Part shown: positions 52,163-58,314 of the stretch, one piece after another
Layout of the letters: each line of letters starts with the position of its first letter
Numbering within the stretch: position 1 is the first letter of the stretch
Source of the DNA: Acidobacteriota bacterium
Lineage (GTDB): Bacteria > Acidobacteriota > Vicinamibacteria > Marinacidobacterales > Marinacidobacteraceae
Length of the DNA: 64,000 nucleotides
Reading direction: 5' to 3'
Assembly: GCA_009840635.1 (NCBI GenBank)
Contig: VXNL01000094.1
Location: 62,001 to 126,000 of the forward strand
Position numbers and translations under genes: made by a program
The notes under the pieces: model-generated
Told to the model about the DNA's origin: nothing
Database searches by the model: none
What the model saw: the letters and a program-made list of their open reading frames with translations, nothing else

Positions 52163-53239
52163 TTGCTCGAGATCCGCATCCTCGCCGACCCCGACGAGGA
52201 CGACGGTTCGGGCCGGACCGTCGAGGTCCGGCTGATCGCCCGGCCGCGCCCGGACGAGGATCCGCTCGAGGACTCCCGGCTTTTCGCCGCGGGGGACGCC
52301 GAGCGCATCGTGGCCTTCGTCGCGGAGCTGCTCGAACGCCATGCTGCCGCGCTTCCGGCGCCCCGGCTGGAGTGCTGCCGGCGGTGTGACCGCGCGCTCG
52401 ACCCCGAGGTCGAGGGCGAAGGGCGGCGGCCCTTCGTCTGCCGGAGCTGCCAGGCGGCGGCGCGGGGTCCCGGCCCGGCCCGACCCGGGAGCACCGGTGA
52501 GGGAGTCGAAGTCCACTTTCTGGGGACGGGCGACGCCTTCGGCTCCGGCGGAAAGCGCCAGGCCGCGGTCTTCGTCCGCGCGCTCGGCAGCCGGCTGGGA
52601 CTCCTGCTGGACGCCGGACCGGGTTGCCACGCCGCCCTGCGCGCGGAAGGACTCACGAGCGACGACGTCGGGGCCGTGATGTTGAGCCACTTCCACGGCG
52701 ACCACTACGGGGGGGTCCCGTTTCTCGAGCTGGACGCGATGCGGAGCGGGCGCACCGAACCGCTGCGGGTCATCGCCCCCCCGGGTGCGCCGGAACGCCT
52801 GGCGACGCTCAGGGAATGCCTCTACCGCGATCTGCCCATCCGTTTCGAGGAGGAGATCACGGAGGCGCTCCCCGGCGAGACCATCGGCCTGCCGGCGGCT
52901 CTCGGGGACGGCACCGCCCGGGCCCTGGCGGCGCGCCACCAGCCAGGGGCCTGGGCGTTCTCCTGGAAACTGGAGCTCGGCGGCCGCACCGTCGTCTACT
53001 CGGGTGACACCGGCCTCAGCGATGAACTGATCTCCGAGTCTGCGGCGGCCGATCTCCTGATCCACGAGTGCACGTCACTCGAAGCGCTGCCCGGTCACAC
53101 CTCCCACCGCGAACTGGAGGAGGCGGCGTCCCGGATCACGGCCCGCCGGGTGCTGCTCGTCCACACCGGCGAGGACGTTCTCGGCGCGGCCGGCCTGGCC
53201 TTCGAGCGCGCCCACGACGGGTTACGGGTAGTGGTTTAG
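52163..53239 (+). CDS. Metallo-beta-lactamase fold hydrolase with N-terminal zinc ribbon
   Basis: A 358-residue protein. Residues 1-110 are an unusual N-terminal extension with an acidic start and a CxxC...CxxC zinc ribbon (CCRRCDRAL, FVCRSCQ). Residues 113-358 are an RNase Z/AtsA-type metallo-beta-lactamase domain: VHFLGTGDAFGSGGKRQ, metal motif SHFHGDHYGG (about 173), SGDTGLSDEL (about 280), IHECT, and GHTSHRELEEAA with the terminal metal His. It could be a nuclease or small-molecule hydrolase. The TTG start lies eight bases after larE, suggesting one transcript with moeA-moaC-larE. Confidence 0.85.
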   Translation: MLEIRILADPDEDDGSGRTVEVRLIARPRPDEDPLEDSRLFAAGDAERIVAFVAELLERHAAALPAPRLECCRRCDRALDPEVEGEGRRPFVCRSCQAAARGPGPARPGSTGEGVEVHFLGTGDAFGSGGKRQAAVFVRALGSRLGLLLDAGPGCHAALRAEGLTSDDVGAVMLSHFHGDHYGGVPFLELDAMRSGRTEPLRVIAPPGAPERLATLRECLYRDLPIRFEEEITEALPGETIGLPAALGDGTARALAARHQPGAWAFSWKLELGGRTVVYSGDTGLSDELISESAAADLLIHECTSLEALPGHTSHRELEEAASRITARRVLLVHTGEDVLGAAGLAFERAHDGLRVVV

Positions 53240-53276
53240 CAATCCCGCTGGGTTCGCCAACAGCCGCAATCGCACC

Positions 53277-53305
53277 GCCGGCTTGGAACGCCGGCTTCAG
53301 CCGGC
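53277..53305 (-). repeat. REP-like GC palindrome, copy 4 (inverted)
   Basis: This 29-bp unit is the exact reverse complement of copy 5 at 53420-53448. The pair forms a perfect inverted repeat with 114 bases between, in the 229-bp gap between the convergent hydrolase and tatA genes. Confidence 0.8.
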
Positions 53306-53419
53306 CCAGCCCGCCGCAGGCGGGCGGCGACACGGACCTGATTCGCCGGGATGACTCGGCTGCGCGCGCCAATGCACCCGGGGTAGCGACGCGCCGCCCG
53401 CGGTCCTGCGGACCGCTGT

Positions 53420-53448
53420 GCCGGCTGAAGCCGGCGTTCCAAGCCGGC
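53420..53448 (+). repeat. REP-like GC palindrome, copy 5
   Basis: GCCGGCTGAAGCCGGC plus GTTCCAAGCCGGC. It is preceded by the perfect hairpin GCGGTCC-TGC-GGACCGC (53400-53416). The same two-hairpin arrangement recurs at copy 6, with one mismatch in the first stem. Confidence 0.8.
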
Positions 53449-53468
53449 GCGTTTCCGCGCCGCCTGAC

Positions 53469-53696
53469 TCAGTCGTCTTCCTTGGAGGAGGAGTCGTCAC
53501 CCTCGGAGCCGGCATCCGGGTTGGTGACGCTCTTCATGGAGTTCCGGAAATTCCTGATCCCCGCTCCGAGTCCCTTCCCGAGCTGGGGCAGCCGCGAACC
53601 CCCGAAGATGAGAATGACGATCCCCAGGATGATCAGGAGTTCGGTCGCCCCGAAGGGGCCGACCAGGAGGACCGGGACCCACAGGAAGGAAGTCAT
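53469..53696 (-). CDS. tatA: Sec-independent protein translocase TatA
   Basis: Pore-forming subunit of the twin-arginine translocase, 75 residues. One short transmembrane helix (about 16-34, GPFGATELLIILGIVILIFGG) is followed by the FGGSRLPQLGKGLGAGIRNF amphipathic helix with the conserved Phe-Gly and Pro, and an acidic Ser-rich tail. TatA rather than TatB is favoured by the short tail. tatB and tatC are not adjacent. A Tat substrate (the molybdenum hydroxylase large subunit) is encoded about 5 kb away. Confidence 0.93.
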   Translation of the reverse strand: MTSFLWVPVLLVGPFGATELLIILGIVILIFGGSRLPQLGKGLGAGIRNFRNSMKSVTNPDAGSEGDDSSSKEDD

Positions 53697-53713
53697 GGGG
53701 CGATTCTATCCGC

Positions 53714-54664
53714 TTACTCCCCGCCGCCGGGAAACGGCACCGCTGCGGCCTTCGCACGCTCGTACACCACCGCCGCCACCGCGATGTCCTCGGCGGCGAT
53801 CCCCTGGGACTCGAAGAGCGCCGGCCCCGCCGCCGCGCTCCCCTTCCCGGCCGCCACCACCTCGCCGATCGTCTCGAGGTCGTCCCATGCCAGCTCTCCG
53901 GAGGCAACGAACGGCGCCAGGTCGCCGCACTCGATCCGCGCCTGCTCCCGGTCGTCCACCACGATCCGGCCGGCGTGACGCACCGCGGCGCCATCGAGCT
54001 CGCGCCGCCCGAGCGAGTTTCCTCCCGCGGCCGCCACGAACGCGCCCGGGGCGAGCCAGGCGCCCCGGACGACCGGCTCGGCGGCATTCGTGACCGCGAC
54101 CACGATGGGTTTGCCGCGGACCGCCGCCTCCCCGCTGGGCGCCGGGACGACCTCCACCCCGAGACGGGCGGACATCGTCGCCGCGAACCGGGCCCGCCGC
54201 TCCGGATTCCGGCAAAACGCCTCCACCCGGATGAGCGGGCGCACCAGCGCGAGGGCCTCCAACTGCGTTTCGGCCTGGTATCCGCACCCCACGATCCCCA
54301 CGGTGGACGCGCCCGGCGCCGCCAGGTAGTCCGCCGCGACCCCGGTGGCGGCGCCGGTCCGGATCTGGCCCAGGGCGTCGGATTCCATGATCGCGGCGAG
54401 CGATTCCGTCTCCCGGTCGAAGAGCAAGAGGACGAAGCGCATTGCGTCCCGGGAGGTCAGGTAGGTCTTCAGCCCCAGGTAGCCGAACCCGGAACTCGAG
54501 GCGCTCATCGTGTGGAGCATCCGGCCCGGCACCCGGACCCGCTGCCGGGGCCGGTTCTGGGCTTCCCCCTCGCCGAGCTCCCGGAAGACCGCCTCGACCG
54601 CGTCCAGCGCGTCGCGCATGGGAAGCGACTCGCGGACGAGCGATTCCGGAAAGTAGAGGATCAC
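53714..54664 (-). CDS. Ornithine cyclodeaminase / mu-crystallin family protein
   Basis: NAD(P)-dependent enzyme of the ornithine cyclodeaminase, alanine dehydrogenase and ketimine reductase superfamily, 316 residues. Features: YFPESLVRESLPMRDALDAVE at the start, RVRVPGRMLHTMSA, the conserved Lys in YLGLKTYLT (about 68), IMESDALGQIRTGAATGVAA and the dinucleotide fold VGIVGCGYQAETQLEALA (about 130), then DDREQARIECGDL. The GTG at 54664 gives the family N-terminus VILYFPE. The substrate cannot be assigned by motif; it is divergent from nnr. Confidence 0.85.
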   Translation of the reverse strand: MILYFPESLVRESLPMRDALDAVEAVFRELGEGEAQNRPRQRVRVPGRMLHTMSASSSGFGYLGLKTYLTSRDAMRFVLLLFDRETESLAAIMESDALGQIRTGAATGVAADYLAAPGASTVGIVGCGYQAETQLEALALVRPLIRVEAFCRNPERRARFAATMSARLGVEVVPAPSGEAAVRGKPIVVAVTNAAEPVVRGAWLAPGAFVAAAGGNSLGRRELDGAAVRHAGRIVVDDREQARIECGDLAPFVASGELAWDDLETIGEVVAAGKGSAAAGPALFESQGIAAEDIAVAAVVYERAKAAAVPFPGGGE

Positions 54665-54707
54665 CGGGGAAAAGGGTACGCGGGGCGCGTCCCGGCCCTT
54701 TCCTACA

Positions 54708-56288
54708 ATGAACGTCATGGACGTGCTGACCGCGCAGCAGATGCGCGACGCCGACCGCCACACCATCGAGGAAGCCGGGGTTCCGGCGCGCGTCCTGATG
54801 GAAAACGCGGGACGGGCGGTCGCCGACGTCGTCGCGGAGTCGGGGACGGGCGGCCGGCGGATCCTCATCCTCTGCGGGCGGGGCGGCAACGGCGGCGACG
54901 GCCTGGTGGCGCTCCGGGCGCTGGCGGCGCGCGGACTGCGGGGCACCGCCGTGCTGCTGGCCGATCCCGAACGGCTCACCGGAGAGACGAAGGCGAACTA
55001 CGAGACCGCGATGCAGCTCGCCCTCCACGTGGTTCCCTGCCCCGACGAAGCCACCTGGGAATGGGCGCTTCGCCAGACGGGACCGGACGGGCTCACCACC
55101 CCCCGTCCCGGGGTCGTCGTGGACGCGATCCTGGGCACGGGGAGTTCCGGCCCGCTCCGGGGGCTCGCCGCCCGGGTGATCGCCGACCTGGACCACGTCG
55201 GACGGTTCCGCGATGCGGTCCGGATCGCGGTGGACGTTCCGACCGGCCTTTCCGCCGACACGGGGGCGGCGCCCGACCTCTGCTTTCGCGCCGATCTCAC
55301 CGTGGCCCTCGCCGCGCCGAAGATCTGCCATTTCGTTTACCCGGCGAGCGCCGCCTGCGGAGAGATCCGGGTCGCGGAGATCGGAATCCCGCGCGTCTGG
55401 CTGAATGCTGGCACCGCGGGGGTCCGCACCAACGACGAACGCCGGGTGGCGCCGTTCTTCCCCGCCCGGGCGCCCGGCGTTCACAAGGGGCAGCTCGGCC
55501 GGCTGCTGCTCGTCGCGGGCTCCCGGCGCATGCCCGGGGCCGCGGCGCTCGCGGCGCGGGGCGCCCTGTCGGCGGGGGTCGGTCTGCTCACCGTGGCGGG
55601 CCCGACCGACGGGCTGACGGAGCTGCCTCCGGAGGCGATGCGGCTGCCCCTGCCCGCGTCCGGTGACGGGGAACTCTCGCTTGACGGGGTGCCCGAGATC
55701 GCGCAGTTCGCCGGCGATGCGATCGCGCTCGGACCCGGCCTCGGGAGCGGGGAGGAAACGAAGGAGGCAGTACGCCGGATCGTCCTCACCACCTCGCTGC
55801 CGCTCGTGCTCGACGCCGACGGGCTGAACTCCTGGGCCGGCCGGGCCGCGCGCCTCGCCCAGCGGCCGGACCTCGCGCTGACGCCCCATCCGGGCGAAGC
55901 CGCCCGGCTGCTCGGCCTGACCAGCGCGGAGGTTCAGGAGGACCGGCTGGCGACGGCCCGGCGTCTCGCCCGGGAAACCGAGGCCGCGGTGGCCCTCAAG
56001 GGACCCGGGACGCTCATCGCCGACCCGCGCGGCGCCGTCTTCGTGAACCGTTCCGGTGGTCCCGAACTCGCCGCGGGCGGGTCCGGGGACGTCCTCACGG
56101 GGGTGGTGGGAGCGCTGCTCGCCCGCCGCCTCGCTCCGCTCGAGGCGCTCTCCGCGGGCGTCTTCCTGCACGGACTCGCCGGCAGCGAAGCACGCGAGAG
56201 CAGCGGGGAAGACGCCGTCACTGCATCCGGCGTGGCCGCCCACCTCGGGAAAGCGGTGCACCGGTTGCGCCGGGAGATCTCCCGGTGA
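54708..56288 (+). CDS. nnr: Bifunctional NAD(P)H-hydrate epimerase / ADP-dependent dehydratase
   Basis: Repairs hydrated NAD(P)H. The 526 residues fuse the YjeF_N epimerase domain (about 1-220: TAQQMRDADRHTIEEAGVP, LMENAGRAVAD, LCGRGGNGGDGLVALRAL, VDVPTGLSADTG) to the ribokinase-like dehydratase domain (about 235-526: VHKGQLGRLLLVAGS, DADGLN, TPHPGEAARLLG, LAAGGSGDVLTGVVGALLA). ATG at 54708 or 54717 are both plausible. Its TGA overlaps the tsaE GTG start (GTGA). nnr-tsaE is a common pair. Confidence 0.95.
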   Translation: MNVMDVLTAQQMRDADRHTIEEAGVPARVLMENAGRAVADVVAESGTGGRRILILCGRGGNGGDGLVALRALAARGLRGTAVLLADPERLTGETKANYETAMQLALHVVPCPDEATWEWALRQTGPDGLTTPRPGVVVDAILGTGSSGPLRGLAARVIADLDHVGRFRDAVRIAVDVPTGLSADTGAAPDLCFRADLTVALAAPKICHFVYPASAACGEIRVAEIGIPRVWLNAGTAGVRTNDERRVAPFFPARAPGVHKGQLGRLLLVAGSRRMPGAAALAARGALSAGVGLLTVAGPTDGLTELPPEAMRLPLPASGDGELSLDGVPEIAQFAGDAIALGPGLGSGEETKEAVRRIVLTTSLPLVLDADGLNSWAGRAARLAQRPDLALTPHPGEAARLLGLTSAEVQEDRLATARRLARETEAAVALKGPGTLIADPRGAVFVNRSGGPELAAGGSGDVLTGVVGALLARRLAPLEALSAGVFLHGLAGSEARESSGEDAVTASGVAAHLGKAVHRLRREISR

Positions 56289-56740
56289 CGGCCGCACCGG
56301 CGGCGGCGGACTCCGTCGCCAGCCGCACCCCGGAGGACACGCTCGAAGCGGGCGCCCGGCTCGCAGCCCGCGAACCCGGCTGCCGGGCCTTCTATCTGGA
56401 GGGGGACCTGGGCGCCGGGAAGACCGTCTTCGCCAAGGGGCTTGCGCAGCACTACGGCGTGGACCCCCGCCAGGTCACGAGTCCGACCTTCGCGCTCGTG
56501 TCGCGCTACGGAGAGGGAGCGCGCCCGGTGTACCACCTGGACCTCTACCGGATCGAGCGCCCAGAAGAACTCCGGGAACTCGGCATCGAAGAGATGGAGG
56601 AGGAAGACGCGGTGGTGATCGTCGAGTGGCCGGAGCGGCTCGGACCCTACCGGCGCGCCGACGCCACGCGCGTGCGTCTCGTGCGGGAAGCGAACGGAGC
56701 CCGCCGCATCGAGATCCGGGCCGGGGTGGAGGGTCGATGA
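56285..56740 (+). CDS. tsaE: tRNA threonylcarbamoyladenosine biosynthesis ATPase TsaE
   Basis: ATPase of the TsaBDE complex that makes t6A37 in tRNA. The 151 residues show Walker A in YLEGDLGAGKTVFAKGLAQ (about 38), SPTFALVSRY (about 63), VYHLDLYRI (about 82) and the Walker B-like VVIVEWPERLG (about 106). It is coupled to nnr upstream and to the sulfatase-like gene downstream by four-base overlaps. Confidence 0.94.
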   Translation: MTAAPAAADSVASRTPEDTLEAGARLAAREPGCRAFYLEGDLGAGKTVFAKGLAQHYGVDPRQVTSPTFALVSRYGEGARPVYHLDLYRIERPEELRELGIEEMEEEDAVVIVEWPERLGPYRRADATRVRLVREANGARRIEIRAGVEGR

Positions 56741-58119
56741 ACGGCTGGCCGAATCGCCTCGCGGCGGCGGCGCTGGCCGCGCTCACCGCCGCCGCGTGCG
56801 GGGATTCGGGGCCGCAGGTTCCCACCGAGCGGTCCAACCTGGTCCTGATCACCGTCTCCTCGCTGCGCGCCGACCACCTCGGGATCTACGGCTATCCGCG
56901 CAACATCAGCCCGAACCTCGACCTGTTCGGCGCGTCGGGAGCGGTGTTCCTCGAAGCGTTGACCCCCTGGCCCGAGACCGGGCGCGCGGCGGCGGCGCTC
57001 CTCACCGGGGTGGACCCGAGCCGGAGCACGCGGGGAGAGCCCGCGCGGCTGATCGAGGGAGCCACGCTTGCGGCCCGGTTGCGCGAGCACGGCTACCGGA
57101 CCCTCGCCGCGGTCAGTCACCCGGCGCTGGCCGCCGAACTCGGTTTTGGGAGCGGTTTCGATGAGTTCCGGGAGCACTGGGGAGACCCGGCCACCGCCAC
57201 CGACCGAGTGCGGGAGTTCGGGATCGGGACGCTGGTGGACGCCACCGGAGACGCCCCCCTGTTCCTCTGGCTCCACTTCGCCGCGCCCGCCCGGCCGCAC
57301 CAGCCGCCCGAAGACGACCTGAACGCCGTCCGGAGCGACACGATGACCCCCGCCGGCCCTCAGTTCCGCGGCGGGCCCCAACCGACCGCGGCGGTCGCCC
57401 CTGGCGCCGGGTACGGAGAACTGGCGGACAGCTATGACGCCTCCATCCGGTCGGTGGACCGGGCGGCCGGCGCCGTGCTCACGAGCCTGGCGTCCGGTCC
57501 GCTGGGAGGCCAGACCCTCTTCGTGGTGGCCGGGTTGCACGGCGAGTCGCTCGGGGAACACGGCCCGCCCTTCGAATCCCCGCGCACCCTGTTCCGGGAG
57601 ACGCTCGAGGTGCCGCTGCTCGTCGGCTGGCCCGGCGGCGACGGGACGCGGGTCCCCGCTGAGACGCGTTTCGGATCGGCGGTGGGCCTGGGCGACGTGG
57701 GTCCCACGGCTCTCGAGCTGATCGGCGTGCCGCTCCCGGACACCCCGCGCCTGGGGACGATCGGCAAGTCGCTGGTTCCGGCGCTGCTCGGAGACGACCC
57801 GCGCCCGCACCGGCGCCTCTACGCCCAGTCCGAACGTGGGCTCTTCGGCGTCTATAACGGTCGGCTCCGGATGCTGCGCATCCCGGTTCCCGGTCAGGAA
57901 GCCCCCCTGTACGCGCTGTTCAACCTCGTCCGGGACCCCAACGAGGCCGAGAACGTCTATGAGCAGGCGCGGTTTTCGATGGAGCCCCTGAAGGCGCAAC
58001 TGGAGACCCGGCGGATCCAGACGGTGGCCTGGCAGCAGGAGAACGAGGGCGGTGGCGCTCCCGATCCGGACATTTCGGAGGAGCTCGGCGCCGCACTCGA
58101 GGGGCGGGGCTACCGCTGA
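56737..58119 (+). CDS. Sulfatase-fold lipoprotein lacking catalytic residues
   Basis: A 460-residue protein with a lipoprotein signal (lipobox TAAAC, Cys22) and the alkaline phosphatase/sulfatase fold. The first-strand motif reads LITVSSLRADHLGIYGY (about 38-54), where active sulfatases have LITIDTLRADHLG: the metal-ligand Asp is Ser. The nucleophile motif (C/S-x-P-x-R before the LLTG) reads PWPETGRAAAALLTG, with no Cys or Ser to form formylglycine. The later metal motif DHGE(x)GEHG reads LHGESLGEHG, so that Asp is also missing. The fold is kept end to end, which suggests a non-enzymatic binding protein, not random decay. Coupled to tsaE by ATGA. Confidence 0.83.
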   Translation: MNGWPNRLAAAALAALTAAACGDSGPQVPTERSNLVLITVSSLRADHLGIYGYPRNISPNLDLFGASGAVFLEALTPWPETGRAAAALLTGVDPSRSTRGEPARLIEGATLAARLREHGYRTLAAVSHPALAAELGFGSGFDEFREHWGDPATATDRVREFGIGTLVDATGDAPLFLWLHFAAPARPHQPPEDDLNAVRSDTMTPAGPQFRGGPQPTAAVAPGAGYGELADSYDASIRSVDRAAGAVLTSLASGPLGGQTLFVVAGLHGESLGEHGPPFESPRTLFRETLEVPLLVGWPGGDGTRVPAETRFGSAVGLGDVGPTALELIGVPLPDTPRLGTIGKSLVPALLGDDPRPHRRLYAQSERGLFGVYNGRLRMLRIPVPGQEAPLYALFNLVRDPNEAENVYEQARFSMEPLKAQLETRRIQTVAWQQENEGGGAPDPDISEELGAALEGRGYR

Positions 58120-58198
58120 GGGCCCGGCCGCTCCGGGCTACGCGCCGCGCCCGTCGCTGGTCGGCGGTATGCGGTTTCGCGGCCCTGCGGACCGCGGT

Positions 58199-58226
58199 GC
58201 CGGCTGAAGCCGGCGTTCCAAGCCGG
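58199..58226 (+). repeat. REP-like GC palindrome, copy 6
   Basis: GCCGGCTGAAGCCGGC plus GTTCCAAGCCGG is identical to copy 5 over 28 bases. The preceding GCGGCCC-TGC-GGACCGC stem is also shared with one difference, so the repeated unit is about 50 bases long. Confidence 0.8.
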
Positions 58227-58259
58227 GCGTGCCACCACGGCGATGAGGGGTTACGACGT

Positions 58260-58280
58260 GCGCGGCGCGGAGCGCCGCGC
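58260..58280. terminator. Strong GC hairpin between convergent genes
   Basis: GCGCGGCGC-GGA-GCGCCGCGC is a perfect 9-bp stem with a 3-base loop between the ends of the sulfatase-like gene and the molybdenum hydroxylase gene. It lacks a T-tract, so it may act as a transcript-end stabiliser or as part of the REP element, not as a classic terminator. Confidence 0.4.
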
Positions 58281-58306
58281 GTGCCGGTCTGAAGACCGGC
58301 GGTCCC
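58281..58306 (+). repeat. REP-like GC palindrome, copy 7
   Basis: GTGCCGGTCTGAAGACCGGC followed by GGTCCC is a compensated variant: both arms of the stem changed together (GGTCT/AGACC), so the hairpin is kept. Directly follows the hairpin at 58260-58280. Confidence 0.75.
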
Positions 58307-58314
58307 TCTGGCGG

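Noticed and set aside
52153-52166. TAGCAGCCT at the larE stop, resembling the end of the 185-bp element
   Set aside because: Similarity stops after nine bases (TAGCAGCCTATTG versus TAGCAGCCTGTGG) and no inverted partner lies nearby, so it is probably chance.
53277-53448. Possible CRISPR-like repeat pair
   Set aside because: Only two units, in inverted orientation and 114 bases apart, with internal dyad symmetry; this is a REP doublet and not a CRISPR array.
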